Positions 55,168 to 64,000 of a DNA stretch of 64,000 bases are shown here, piece by piece. The notes under the pieces were generated by a model. That model worked only from the letters and a program-made list of their open reading frames with translations. It was not told the origin of the DNA and searched no databases. Position 1 is the first letter of the stretch, and every line of letters begins with the position of its first letter. Made by a program: the position numbers and the translations under genes. Source of the DNA: Arachidicoccus rhizosphaerae (GTDB taxonomy: Bacteria > Bacteroidota > Bacteroidia > Chitinophagales > Chitinophagaceae); the NCBI RefSeq assembly GCF_900107765.1, contig NZ_FNQY01000006.1:124001-188000 (forward strand), read 5' to 3'.

Positions 55168-56112
55168 ATGAAAAAATTCGGTATTTATATAATAGCAGCA
55201 GGTATCTTTTTGACAACCGGTACTTTAACTGCTAAGGCACAGAGCGTGCAGACCGTCCATGAAATCAAGGACGGAGAAACCTTGTCTGGACTGGCTAAAA
55301 AATACGGCACTACGGTAGGAGATATCATGCGCTTAAATGGCATGAATACAGACAGTAAGCTGTTTGTGGGAGAAAAAGTCAAAATTCCCGGTGCGGGTGA
55401 GACGGTCGTTGCCGCAGGCGTTGCAAAAACACATATCGTTGAAAAAGGCGAGACATTATACCAGTTAAGTAAAAAATACGGCGTTACCGTCAATCAATTA
55501 CGAGACTGGAATAATATAACCGGTAATAATATACAGGTAGGGCAGACCTTAAAAGTCTCTCAGGGCGCAGGCCCTGTCAGTGATCCGGTGGTTACATCAA
55601 CCTCTACAACCACTGAAACTCCTGAAACGACCACCACAGTTCCGGTTATCACTACCGAGACTGGCGGTCAGGATAATCAGGATGCCAACGCAGCTGTGAC
55701 CGATACGGATCCGTCTGCTTTTACCCCGGACAAGCAAAGAGATCAGGCGCCGCCTGCGACTGTTGCCATCTCCAGCGAAGCCAGCGGCAGCCAGGGCGCA
55801 TTTGCAGTGGCTTATAAAAGCCAGTCAGGAGGAACCGAATTGATTACCAAGGGAGTAGCCGGGATATTTCAGTCCGCAAGCGGTTGGAAAGACGGCAAAT
55901 ATTTTATACTGATGAATGAAGTAGCGCCGGGCACCCTGGTGAAGGTTCAGACGAAGGGTAAGACTATTTATGCCAAGGTGCTCTGGAATCTGGGCAATGT
56001 AAAAGAAAATGCCGGCTTAAGCTACCGGGTGAGTGACGCCGCCGCCGCAGCGTTAGGGATGAGCAGTACAGAGCAGAGCGATATCATTGTCTCTTACTTT
56101 AAATCTGAATAA
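55168..56112 (+). CDS. LysM-repeat cell-wall protein
   Basis: A 314-residue exported protein. Signal peptide ends at AKAQS (about residue 27). Two LysM peptidoglycan-binding repeats: HEIKDGETLSGLAKKYGTTV (about 33-75) and HIVEKGETLYQLSKKYGVTV (about 94-138). A Thr/Pro/Gln-rich linker at about 145-210 leads to a C-terminal domain (FAVAYKSQSGGTELITKGVAG, YFILMNEVAPGTLVKV) that looks like an RlpA-type double-psi barrel without a clear catalytic signature. ATG 55168 is preferred to a TTG at 55153. It likely binds or remodels the cell wall. Confidence 0.88.
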   Translation: MKKFGIYIIAAGIFLTTGTLTAKAQSVQTVHEIKDGETLSGLAKKYGTTVGDIMRLNGMNTDSKLFVGEKVKIPGAGETVVAAGVAKTHIVEKGETLYQLSKKYGVTVNQLRDWNNITGNNIQVGQTLKVSQGAGPVSDPVVTSTSTTTETPETTTTVPVITTETGGQDNQDANAAVTDTDPSAFTPDKQRDQAPPATVAISSEASGSQGAFAVAYKSQSGGTELITKGVAGIFQSASGWKDGKYFILMNEVAPGTLVKVQTKGKTIYAKVLWNLGNVKENAGLSYRVSDAAAAALGMSSTEQSDIIVSYFKSE

Positions 56113-56145
56113 AAGCAAAGACCGCATTACCTTATCATATCATTT

Positions 56146-56188
56146 CAGGCCCGCCCTTTATTCTTTATAATAGGCGGGCCTGTTTTAT
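56146..56188 (+). terminator. terminator after the LysM gene
   Basis: A perfect 10-bp GC-rich stem (CAGGCCCGCC pairing with GGCGGGCCTG) with a 17-base loop, followed by TTTTATT. Confidence 0.85.
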
Positions 56189-56492
56189 TGGCCTTGGATA
56201 AGCGCCTGAAAGCCGAAGACGGACTGCGGCCGGTTGGTTTAAAAGGTTGTTTCGCGCCGGAAAATGATTTAATTTGTCATACATATTGATGTAATCAACC
56301 GCTTCCCGCCTAAATAATTTCCTTAGCGGTTTAACGGCAGGAAATTGGCTTAAACTTCGCTAAAACACGGTAAAACGCACCTGTTTTCTCCGGTAATCCC
56401 CAGAAATTGCCCCTAAATATCTTTTAGGATATGGGAAAAATATTGTAATATTATCCTCTTAAAAATCAGAATCTTTCTTAAAAAATGTGATT
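56189..56492 (+). other. intergenic leader before acetyl-CoA synthetase
   Basis: About 300 bases without a gene. They presumably hold the acs promoter, but no exact TAnnTTTG with a proper -33 element was found. No riboswitch was recognised. Confidence 0.35.
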
Positions 56493-58409
56493 ATGTCTTA
56501 CCCGTATCAAATTAATTCATTTGAGCAATACAAGGAAATGTATGCCCGCAGCGTTCAGCAGCCCCAAAACTTTTGGGCTGATATAGCCAGTAATTTTAAA
56601 TGGCGCAGAAAATGGGACAAAGTGCTGGACTGGGATTTCAACGAATACAAAGTTGAATGGTTTAAGGGAGCTAAATTAAATATTACAGAAAACTGCCTGG
56701 ACCGGCATCTGGAAAAACTAGGGAATAAACCAGCCATTATCTGGGAACCTAATAGCCCGGATGAACACCACCGTGTTCTGACCTACAATGATTTATATCA
56801 GAAAGTGACGCAGTTTGCCAATGTGCTTAAAAATAACGGGGTAAAAAAAGGAGATACGATTTGCCTGTATATGGGGATGATCCCTGAACTGGCGATCGCT
56901 GTTCTGGCCTGCGCCAGAATCGGCGCCATTCATTCGGTTATATTCGGGGGCTTTTCTGCTAAAAGCATTGCGGACAGGCTGGTCAATGCCAATGCAAAAT
57001 ATATTATTACCTGCGACGGCGCATTCAGAGGCAATAAGGATATCCCTTTAAAATCTTTAATTGATGATGCCCTGGAAAGTGTAAACTTTATTGAAAAAGT
57101 GATTGTCTGTACAAGAACCCGCACACCGGTCTCCATGCTCAAAGGCAGAGATGTGTGGTGGGAAGATGAAATTAAAAAGGTGGAGACCCTGGGTATGGCA
57201 CCGGCCACGGCTGAAGAAATGGACGCCGAGGATCCGTTGTTTATCTTATATACATCCGGTTCTACCGGTAAGCCCAAAGGAGTCGTGCATACCTGCGCGG
57301 GTTATATGGTATACACCAACTATACCTTTGTCAATGTGTTTAATTACAAACAGGGCGACGTTTATTTCTGTACAGCGGATATCGGCTGGATTACCGGACA
57401 CAGTTATATCGTATACGGACCACTGAGTGCAGGTGCCACCACCGTGATGTTTGAAGGTATACCGACTTATCCGGACGCCGGCCGTTTCTGGGATCTGGTG
57501 GATAAACACCGTGTCAATACCCTGTATACTGCTCCGACTGCTATCCGCAGTCTGATGAGCTATGGGGATGAGCCCTTACAAGGTAAAGATCTGTCTACTT
57601 TAAAGGTATTAGGTTCTGTTGGCGAACCCATTAATGTGGAAGCCTGGAACTGGTATCATGAGAAAATAGGCAAAGGCAGATGCCCGATTGTAGATACCTG
57701 GTGGCAAACAGAAAACGGAGGTATTCTGATTTCCAATTTAGCCGGTGTTACGCCGGATAAGCCCAGCTGGGCTACCTTGCCCTTACCGGGTGTACAGCCT
57801 TGCATTATGGATGAGAAAGGCAATGAGATTGAAGGACCGGGACAGGGTAATCTTTGTATGAAGTTCCCATGGCCTTCCATTATAAGAACCACCTGGGGTG
57901 ATCATGAACGCTGTAAACAGACTTATTTCTCTGCCTATCCGGGCCATTACTTTACAGGAGACGGCGCTATGCGGGATGAAGACGGCAACTATAAGATTAC
58001 CGGCCGTGTGGATGATGTGCTGAATGTCAGCGGACACCGTATCGGTACCGCGGAAGTAGAAAATGCCATTAACTTACACGCGGGGGTCGTAGAGAGCGCT
58101 GTCGTGGGTTATCCGCATGATATTAAAGGGCAGGGTATCTATGCATTCGTTATTTATAACGGCACGCATAATGCGGATGATGAGAATCTGATCAGAAAAG
58201 ATATTACAGCTACCGTTACCCGTATTATCGGGCCGATCTCTAAACCCGATAAAATCCAGTTTGTTACCGGATTGCCTAAGACCCGCAGTGGTAAGATCAT
58301 GCGACGCATCCTGAGAAAAATTGCAGAAAATGACGTGGATAATCTGGGAGATACTTCAGCATTATTAAACGGCGAGGTGGTAGACGAAATCAAAAAAGGT
58401 AAATTATAA
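56493..58409 (+). CDS. acs: acetyl-CoA synthetase (acetate--CoA ligase)
   Basis: A 638-residue AMP-forming enzyme that makes acetyl-CoA from acetate, ATP and CoA in the cytoplasm. Motifs: ANL core YTSGSTGKPKGVVH (about 254-267), CTADIGWITGHSYIVYGPL, DTWWQTENGG, TGDGA and the hinge GRVDDVLNVSGHRIGTAE. The C-terminal PKTRSGKIMRRILR carries the catalytic Lys that is a known acetylation switch in the family. Length is typical. ATG 56493 is preferred to the GTG at 56487. It is a single-gene unit closed by a strong terminator. Confidence 0.96.
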   Translation: MSYPYQINSFEQYKEMYARSVQQPQNFWADIASNFKWRRKWDKVLDWDFNEYKVEWFKGAKLNITENCLDRHLEKLGNKPAIIWEPNSPDEHHRVLTYNDLYQKVTQFANVLKNNGVKKGDTICLYMGMIPELAIAVLACARIGAIHSVIFGGFSAKSIADRLVNANAKYIITCDGAFRGNKDIPLKSLIDDALESVNFIEKVIVCTRTRTPVSMLKGRDVWWEDEIKKVETLGMAPATAEEMDAEDPLFILYTSGSTGKPKGVVHTCAGYMVYTNYTFVNVFNYKQGDVYFCTADIGWITGHSYIVYGPLSAGATTVMFEGIPTYPDAGRFWDLVDKHRVNTLYTAPTAIRSLMSYGDEPLQGKDLSTLKVLGSVGEPINVEAWNWYHEKIGKGRCPIVDTWWQTENGGILISNLAGVTPDKPSWATLPLPGVQPCIMDEKGNEIEGPGQGNLCMKFPWPSIIRTTWGDHERCKQTYFSAYPGHYFTGDGAMRDEDGNYKITGRVDDVLNVSGHRIGTAEVENAINLHAGVVESAVVGYPHDIKGQGIYAFVIYNGTHNADDENLIRKDITATVTRIIGPISKPDKIQFVTGLPKTRSGKIMRRILRKIAENDVDNLGDTSALLNGEVVDEIKKGKL

Positions 58410-58453
58410 AGCAGGTTATCCAACTGATAACGCTGTAGGATAAATAAAGCGGT

Positions 58454-58503
58454 AAGGACCGGTCACCGGATAACGATTGAACGTTATCCCGTGACCGGTC
58501 CTT
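58454..58503. terminator. strong terminator after acs
   Basis: A stem of more than 20 pairs (AAGGACCGGTCAC, GGATAACG pairing with CGTTATCC, GTGACCGGTCCTT) with a short loop; T-rich GTTTGT follows. Confidence 0.8.
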
Positions 58504-58618
58504 GTTTGTAAAAATGATAGCTTCTCCGGCATCCATCCTAAAATCTGCTATAATTATTTTATTAGGTGTACAACTAAAAAATTAGTACATTGCTGTAAAT
58601 AGTTATAAACTTCTGACG

Positions 58619-61600
58619 ATGATTTATTTTTTTCAAACGCATATACGCCCAAATGGGAGGCGGTTAGCCTCGTGCTGCCTGTGGATTGCCTGGATGATGG
58701 CCATTTGCCAGGTGGCGGCTGCCCAGTCGCTGTCCCAAAAAGCACAGGTAGCAGATCAATTAAAAGAACTCCGGCAAGGGGGGAAATTACTGTACATCAG
58801 TTTTTTACCCAGTCAGGAAAATACGCGGTTACTGATTGCAGCAAGTAAGCGCTACCATCTGCAGACGGCGGTTTTCTGGATGAGCAGGGGAGAAGGTATG
58901 CCTAACTATAACGGCCCGGAAAAAGGCATTGACCTGGGCGTGATCCATGTGGCAGAAATGGAAAATGCGGCAAAGCTGGCAGGCTTTAAACCCTTTGTCA
59001 GTTCCTGCAAAGATCTGGGGGCAAGGGACACAGCCAGTATCAATGCAACACTTGCTACGGACCGTTTGATTATAGATCTGGCAACCGTTATCCGTAAATA
59101 CAGGCCGGATATACTGATTGCCCGCCATGAAGTGGCAGACAGTATGCATCCTGCTGCAAACGGGTTTAACCGTTGGATGGACAGCGTCACCGCTATGGCC
59201 TGTGAGGTAGCCTCAGGACGGCTCAGCGCTGCCTTGCAGAAATCCCTGCCCGCTTTTACTGTTCCCTGCCGCCTGGCGGATATCCCGGTGACAGGAAAGG
59301 GACAGTCACCCTGGCAGGCTAGGCCAGTTGCGGCCGATACGTCGGATGCGGCGGATACATTGCTCGCTTTAACATCAGCGGCTCCCAGACAAAATCTAAC
59401 CAGAGCGCTTAATTTGGATACGGCCACCTCTTTGCAGATAAATACAACAGGTGCGGATCCGGTAAATGGTCTTTCTTTCACGAGGCTTGCCATCAAAAGC
59501 CAGCTTTCCTACCGCTCGGTATATCCGGACAGCCTGTTAAATAATCCGGGACTTATGCTGCCTGTTGAATACCCGGCGCTGTATGGCAAGCCCGGAGGTC
59601 AAAGGGTGATTAGATTATGGCGGCTGCCGGATGACTTTCAGGATAATAGTGGTAAGTCCAGTGCTTTGTCCGGCGCTTTATCCAGCGCACAGGCTTTGCA
59701 ATCATGGCTGGATGAAGGCGCTTTTGTAAATCAGGATCAGGGAGCGCCAAAAGACGCGCTGCAACCCGGCCTCTGGCCCAGGTTAAATGAAGCGCTCCGC
59801 CAAAAAGGCTTTGAAAAGTATAATGCCAGCAACCTGCAACAACTCCGCCTGGTAATAGACAGCCTGCATGATTTAATCCAGAGCGGCAGGGCAGACAGCC
59901 TGATCACCCCTGTTATCGCTTCTTGCCTGAAGGATCTGCCCCGGATGCAAAATAGTCCCGTGGCGTATTGGCCGGATATGTTATGGATAGAGGACCGCTT
60001 AAGGGGTATTGAAAAGTATATGGCCGGCTTATCCCTGAAGGCAACGACAGATCAGCCTTATGGAATATTAGGGCAGAATTTTCACTTAAGGATTAGGGCT
60101 GCATTAAACGGGCGGCTCCCGCTTAATGCAGCCGCCCTGTTATGGGTGCAGGTGCCAGGTCTGACCGGCAGGCTGAATATACCATCCGGTCCGGATGCTT
60201 CATTCAACCGGCATGAGCAGTCGGTTCTTGACACGAGTCTGCACTTGCCCTTGCTGCAGGAGGCCTATCAGCCGTTCTGGCTTAATAAATCCCTTAACAG
60301 TGACGGCAGTTATCAGATTGATTCCGTGATGCAGGGCAGGCTTTCAGATACGGCCAGTTATCATGTCCTGGCATGCGTCTTATTTCAGGGGGATACGCTG
60401 TATTATGAAGTGCCTGTAATGTACCGGAATTTTGACCGCATGGCAGGGGAGGAAGTGCAGCCGTTTTATACCAAAGAACCATTACTTGTGACCTTGACGC
60501 CTACCGTTGTTTTAACCTCTGTCCTTCGGAACCGTCAGGGCACCGGTCAGAAATTCATGCATATGGAAGTGCAGACGCTTTTTGATGATACCACCCAGGT
60601 CGCATTATTTAAAATCAGGCAGGTAGGGATTACAGCTGTTGTCAATGGACAGAAAATAAATTCTGATACGGCCTCTATGATCTATCAGGAGGCAGAGTTA
60701 CTCACGCCCCAAAAAGGAGCGCGTCAAAAATTAAGTACTTTTCTCAGTCCCAAAGTGATTGCGCTGCTGAATCCCCGTACTCCTATATTAAAACCAACGG
60801 TTTTATTGAAACTGCCGGAAGGTGTCCAGGGCTTCGCTTCCAATATCAAAACGGTAGGCTATCCTTACCAGCCTGCCAGAATTTATAACTATCATAGTCA
60901 GAGCATCGTGGTGAAGGATACCATTCATACAACAGGCAGTCACCTGTTGTATGTGAATGGACTGCAAGGCGATGCTTTTGAAAATGCTTTTGAGCAGTTA
61001 GGCTATGAGGTGCAAAGTCCGGGCTTTGCCCGGCTGGCGGCTCTGGCTGATGAAACAGACTTAACCAGTGGCTACGTCCCTACGGTCATTACAGACAGCC
61101 TCAGAAAGCTGGACTGTATTGTGCTGTCAGGTGCGGCTGAGGCGTTGCCCACGGACAGCGTGACCCTGAACGGATTGAAATATTTACTCAGTGCTTATCT
61201 AAAGGAGGGTGGCAGGATTTTAAACCTGGATCCGGATCCGGTTTTGCAACAGGTATTGCCCGTTGCAGAGAAGCTCTCTCATCATATGTTGATTGCAGGA
61301 GACCAGATTGCCGGTCAGATGAAAAAAGGGCTGGACAGTCTGCCCGCTGTTTTAAACAGTCCCAATCAGGTGGCAGCCACTTTTTTTACCAGATGGGAGG
61401 GGGTCTTGTCCAGAGCAGGTGTTTATAAAAATACGGTTACAAGCGCTGCTGCCACCTCTTCGCCATTCTGGCTGAGCGTACGTAGCAATGCTGTTCTGAG
61501 TCCGCTGACCATCAGTCAGCTTCCCGGTACGGTTACTGCCGGGGACGGCGGAGTCTTACCGAAAAAAGCAAAAGGAACCGAGGTTAACTGCTTTTTGGAA

Positions 61601-61684
61601 TTAACGGTCCCTTTGAGTAACGGGCGGCCGGACGCCTATAAATTACTGGCCAATCTGATCTCAAAACCCGGGGTAACTCATTAG
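58619..61684 (+). CDS. PIG-L-like exported protein with a degenerate zinc site
   Basis: A 1021-residue protein with signal peptide to about residue 36 (VAAAQS). Residues 50-200 align with the PIG-L/LmbE deacetylase domain: LLYISFLPSQENTRLLIAAS corresponds to the usual AHPDDENTR segment, and WMSRGEGMPNYNGPE to TRGDGGQNLIGPE. The zinc-binding HPDD is replaced by LPSQ (63-66), and the second His motif (HGHH type) reads MHPAAN (176-181). The deacetylase is therefore expected to be inactive. The remaining 800 residues are exported beta-rich sequence of unknown role, as in long Bacteroidota PIG-L proteins. The homology is clear; activity is doubtful. Confidence 0.75.
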   Translation: MIYFFQTHIRPNGRRLASCCLWIAWMMAICQVAAAQSLSQKAQVADQLKELRQGGKLLYISFLPSQENTRLLIAASKRYHLQTAVFWMSRGEGMPNYNGPEKGIDLGVIHVAEMENAAKLAGFKPFVSSCKDLGARDTASINATLATDRLIIDLATVIRKYRPDILIARHEVADSMHPAANGFNRWMDSVTAMACEVASGRLSAALQKSLPAFTVPCRLADIPVTGKGQSPWQARPVAADTSDAADTLLALTSAAPRQNLTRALNLDTATSLQINTTGADPVNGLSFTRLAIKSQLSYRSVYPDSLLNNPGLMLPVEYPALYGKPGGQRVIRLWRLPDDFQDNSGKSSALSGALSSAQALQSWLDEGAFVNQDQGAPKDALQPGLWPRLNEALRQKGFEKYNASNLQQLRLVIDSLHDLIQSGRADSLITPVIASCLKDLPRMQNSPVAYWPDMLWIEDRLRGIEKYMAGLSLKATTDQPYGILGQNFHLRIRAALNGRLPLNAAALLWVQVPGLTGRLNIPSGPDASFNRHEQSVLDTSLHLPLLQEAYQPFWLNKSLNSDGSYQIDSVMQGRLSDTASYHVLACVLFQGDTLYYEVPVMYRNFDRMAGEEVQPFYTKEPLLVTLTPTVVLTSVLRNRQGTGQKFMHMEVQTLFDDTTQVALFKIRQVGITAVVNGQKINSDTASMIYQEAELLTPQKGARQKLSTFLSPKVIALLNPRTPILKPTVLLKLPEGVQGFASNIKTVGYPYQPARIYNYHSQSIVVKDTIHTTGSHLLYVNGLQGDAFENAFEQLGYEVQSPGFARLAALADETDLTSGYVPTVITDSLRKLDCIVLSGAAEALPTDSVTLNGLKYLLSAYLKEGGRILNLDPDPVLQQVLPVAEKLSHHMLIAGDQIAGQMKKGLDSLPAVLNSPNQVAATFFTRWEGVLSRAGVYKNTVTSAAATSSPFWLSVRSNAVLSPLTISQLPGTVTAGDGGVLPKKAKGTEVNCFLELTVPLSNGRPDAYKLLANLISKPGVTH

Positions 61685-61752
61685 ATCTGAAGATGGATTA
61701 TCTTTGTGGACTTAAAGAAAGCTGATCAGCGCGTCAATAGAACATAAAGATT

Positions 61753-62886
61753 ATGAAAGAACCATCTGTTGCCAACCATCCCGGGATGCATCTGAAAAAG
61801 GAGTGGATTACCCTTTTACGTGAACAGGCTCCTGAGGCGGAAAAACTTGGCCGGCTGACCGGAAGGCAACTGCGGCTTTTTTATGAGGAAGGCTGGTTCA
61901 AGGCCCTGGTGCCTAGAAAATACGGCGGCCTAGAGTGGTCTTTATCCACCGTCGTGGCTTTTGAAGAGGCCATTGGCTGGGCGGAGGGAAGTGCAGGCTG
62001 GGTGTTTACCCTTTGCAGTGGTGCCGGCTGGTTCGGAGGATATCTGGATCCCGTGGTGGCAAAACGCATTTTCTCTCCTAAAAAAGCCTGCCTTGCCGGC
62101 AGCGGTGCGGTCGGGGGAGTGGCCGAGGAGCTGCAAAATGGCCAGTGGCAGATTCGGGGGCAGTGGCAATATGCCACGGGAGCACCGCATGCGAGTTATT
62201 ATACCGCCAATGTATTTTTACCTGCAGAAAATAAGGTGCGCGCTATAATGTTACCTCCCCGCGCCGTAAACATCCAACAGACCTGGAAAACCATTGGTCT
62301 GATAGCTTCTGCCAGCGAATCTTTTCAGGTGGCCTGTCATGAGCAGTCCGGCCTTTACTTTTTTGATATTGATCCCGACCATCCTGTTGTAAAGGCGTCC
62401 TTGTACCGGTTGCCTTTTGGCGCACTCGCCGAGGCCACTATTGCAGCAAACTTTTCAGGGATGGCCCTGCATTATATGGAAGAGGTAGCCGGGCTATGGG
62501 CTGCCAGAAAAGACGTTATACATCCCTTTAGTGGGCTGGTCTCTAAACAGCCCGGGTGGATGGGTGCCGCCCAAAAAGTATATAAAATGCATTGGCGGCA
62601 GTGGCAGCAGGCAAGAGCTCAGCTTTTCAGGGCGGTAGAAAAGCTGGAAAACTATGTAAATACGCATATGACGGTTCCGGAGTTATCCGGGGATAAGAAA
62701 TACCTGCAACGATCAATGGAGGTAAGTAAAGCCGCTCAGCATCTGAGCGCCGCCTGCAGACAGGCAGTTAACAACTTATATCCTTATACCGGCCTTACAG
62801 GTGCCGCCATGGATTCCGCTATTGGGAAGATTTGGCGGGATTTTCAGACGGGCAGCCAGCATGCTTTATTTGTGCCGGGCCAGTAG
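61753..62886 (+). CDS. acyl-CoA dehydrogenase-like flavoprotein
   Basis: A 377-residue protein of the acyl-CoA dehydrogenase fold. The N-terminal helical domain has LFYEEGWFKALVPRKYGGLEWSL and FEEAIGWAEGSAGWVFTLCSG. The middle beta domain has QWQIRGQWQYATGAPHASYY, the flavin-contacting WxxATG type motif. The C-terminal four-helix part (about 240-370) is shorter than in true dehydrogenases. The pattern fits the HpaB/DszC/HsaA-type monooxygenase branch as well as a dehydrogenase. No flavin reductase lies adjacent. The substrate is unknown. Confidence 0.75.
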   Translation: MKEPSVANHPGMHLKKEWITLLREQAPEAEKLGRLTGRQLRLFYEEGWFKALVPRKYGGLEWSLSTVVAFEEAIGWAEGSAGWVFTLCSGAGWFGGYLDPVVAKRIFSPKKACLAGSGAVGGVAEELQNGQWQIRGQWQYATGAPHASYYTANVFLPAENKVRAIMLPPRAVNIQQTWKTIGLIASASESFQVACHEQSGLYFFDIDPDHPVVKASLYRLPFGALAEATIAANFSGMALHYMEEVAGLWAARKDVIHPFSGLVSKQPGWMGAAQKVYKMHWRQWQQARAQLFRAVEKLENYVNTHMTVPELSGDKKYLQRSMEVSKAAQHLSAACRQAVNNLYPYTGLTGAAMDSAIGKIWRDFQTGSQHALFVPGQ

Positions 62887-63017
62887 CCCGGCCCTGCTAA
62901 CTATAATAAAAGTCAGCGATAATGCTTTGCCCCGAGACTTCAGATAAATTTTCGGATGCCCATTATATATCCCGGAGGCAGACCTGCATGGAAATTATGG
63001 CAGATACCGGCTGTCTA

Positions 63018-63410
63018 TTACTCTTCCTTTAACCTCGGATCGGTATAGGTGATGGCGCTTTTGCCATGAGGCACCGGCTTTCCGGAAGCGTCCACCGTAA
63101 CAAATACAATTTTATCAATGGTGAGAATTATGGAATGATCGATTTTATTTCTGACCTGACAGGCCAAGGTCAGAGAAGTAGTCCCGAACTTGGTGGCTTT
63201 AATGCCCAGTTCTATGATGTCTCCCTGTCTGGGAGAGCTGACAAAGTCGATCTCAGACATGAATTTGGTAACGCAGTTGCCGGTACCCAGCTGGATAATG
63301 GCATAAATTGCGGCCTCTTCATCGATCCATTTTAAGAGCGTACCGCCAAAAAGGGTGTTATTGGAGTTTAAATCACCTGGTTTGATTAGTTTTCTGGTAT
63401 AAAAGTTCAT
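63018..63410 (-). CDS. hotdog-fold acyl-CoA thioesterase
   Basis: A 130-residue YciA/ACOT-type thioesterase that hydrolyses acyl-CoA. The motif NTLFGGTLLKWIDEEAAIYA (18-37) holds the usual catalytic Asp in the central helix; then FVSSPRQGDIIELGIKATKFG and KIVFVTVDASGKPVPHG. The single-domain length is standard. An exact TAATTTTG -7 element lies on the minus strand at 63458-63451. It is convergent with the flavoprotein and divergent from rplK. Confidence 0.91.
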   Translation of the reverse strand: MNFYTRKLIKPGDLNSNNTLFGGTLLKWIDEEAAIYAIIQLGTGNCVTKFMSEIDFVSSPRQGDIIELGIKATKFGTTSLTLACQVRNKIDHSIILTIDKIVFVTVDASGKPVPHGKSAITYTDPRLKEE

Positions 63411-63582
63411 CTTAAAGGCTTCAATAATGATGGTTGATTGATTTTCGGGGCAAAATTACAATATTCCTGAGGCAAAATCTTTACTTTTGTTATCTCATTT
63501 ACAGCTAAAATTGCCCAAAACGGCTTTTTTTAGCCCGATAAACGCTTGAAACTCTTTATTTTAAAGGTTTTTTAGCCAGTTT

Positions 63583-63615
63583 TTGCATAATATCCCAAAT
63601 TTTATTTTACCTTTG
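63583..63615 (+). promoter_or_regulatory. rplK promoter (TTG-N22-TACCTTTG)
   Basis: A -33 TTG at 63583-63585 and an exact -7 TACCTTTG at 63608-63615. The predicted leader is about 80 bases. Confidence 0.6.
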
Positions 63616-63700
63616 CAGCCCCAAATAGTTCTTTTTTGAGAATGGCATATTGGGAGTCTGAGCATTTTGCGAGGACGTTATCACCAAAAAAAGTATTACA

Positions 63701-64000
63701 ATGGCAAAAGAAATCTCTGGTTTCGTAAAGTTGCAGGTAAAAGGCGGACAAGCCAATCCTGCTCCTCCAGTAGGACCTGCTCTGGGTTCTAAAGGGGTGA
63801 ACATTATGGAGTTCTGTAAGCAGTTCAATGCTAGAACTCAGGACAAACCCGGTAAAGTGCTTCCGGTTTTAATCACTGTTTATTCTGACAAGTCTTTTGA
63901 TTTTGTCATCAAAACAGCTCCAGCTTCTATCCAGTTATTGGAAGCGGCCAAAATCAAAAAGGGTTCTAAGGAAAGCAATCGTAACAAAGTTGGAAAAGTG
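63701..64000 (+). CDS. rplK: 50S ribosomal protein L11 (5' part, cut by the window end)
   Basis: The first 100 codons of ribosomal protein L11, part of the GTPase-associated centre of the large subunit. The N-terminal signature is clear: [40 protein letters not shown] and [19 protein letters not shown]. The frame is open to the last base. It is the head of the usual rplK-rplA-rplJ-rplL-rpoBC cluster, which presumably continues to the right. The gene upstream is the oppositely oriented thioesterase, not nusG. Confidence 0.97.
   Translation, partial: MAKEISGFVKLQVKGGQANPAPPVGPALGSKGVNIMEFCKQFNARTQDKPGKVLPVLITVYSDKSFDFVIKTAPASIQLLEAAKIKKGSKESNRNKVGKV

Noticed and set aside
58906-59496. 196-codon antisense frame inside the PIG-L-like gene
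   Set aside because: Low-complexity Ala/Ser-rich shadow; the plus frame aligns with a known family.
62874-62892. GCCGGGC/GCCCGGC hairpin at the end of the flavoprotein gene as a terminator
   Set aside because: The 7-bp stem overlaps the stop codon and has no T-run on either side.

Overview
The window is chromosomal DNA of a Bacteroidota bacterium, most likely from the Chitinophagia/Sphingobacteriia side. The evidence is three SusC/SusD pairs, two FecR anti-sigma factors, one ECF sigma factor with the hydrophobic tail typical of the phylum, DUF983, DUF4399, a TonB receptor/PepSY pair, and many promoters that match the Bacteroidota -7 element TAnnTTTG. No rRNA, CRISPR array or intact transposase is present. 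One tRNA-Ser(GGA) is present.

Layout. (1) 1-9.6 kb: FecR anti-sigma factor, STN-containing SusC, SusD, a Tat-exported sugar isomerase-like protein and a GH43 glycosidase, together a small glycan-use locus. (2) 9.7-22.2 kb: a visibly AT-rich block built as two divergent units. Leftward: YeiH-type exporter, a small cysteine protein, a TIGR01777 epimerase-like protein and a FAD oxidoreductase. Rightward: SusC, SusD and two paralogous DoxX-like membrane proteins. The two facing promoters carry near-identical 23-bp dyads, each placed over the -33 element in the same register, which predicts one shared repressor. A possible transposase relic sits at the right edge. (3) 22.3-30.8 kb: ECF sigma factor, FecR, SusC (without STN domain), a frameshifted SusD and a secreted metallophosphoesterase with FG-GAP-like repeats. 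(4) 30.8-31.9 kb: a gene graveyard holding a HicB-type antitoxin relic, a TnpB (IS200/IS605) C-terminal relic and tRNA-Ser. (5) 31.9-40.1 kb: housekeeping genes (TatD, TrmB, an alkyltransferase-like protein, a JmjC/cupin protein, Sua5/YciO, glutamate-synthase-like protein, DUF983, deoxynucleoside kinase, MFS exporter). (6) 40.2-49 kb: TonB-dependent receptor, polysaccharide deacetylase, GH29 alpha-L-fucosidase, and a PepSY/TonB-receptor pair suited to iron-siderophore uptake. (7) 49-53.5 kb: a propeller-type sensor histidine kinase with its LuxR-type response regulator, then a DUF4399 lipoprotein. (8) 53.7-64 kb: RsmF-like rRNA methyltransferase, LysM protein, acetyl-CoA synthetase, a PIG-L homologue whose zinc-binding motif is lost, an acyl-CoA-dehydrogenase-like flavoprotein, a hotdog thioesterase and the start of rplK.

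The strongest candidate for an undescribed system is the divergent regulon at 9.7-21.9 kb: an envelope import complex (SusC/D plus two DoxX-like proteins) co-controlled with a YeiH-type sulfate/sulfite-exporter-like protein and three cytoplasmic proteins. A sulfur-related role is inference from YeiH and DoxX family associations; the shared operator is read directly from the sequence.
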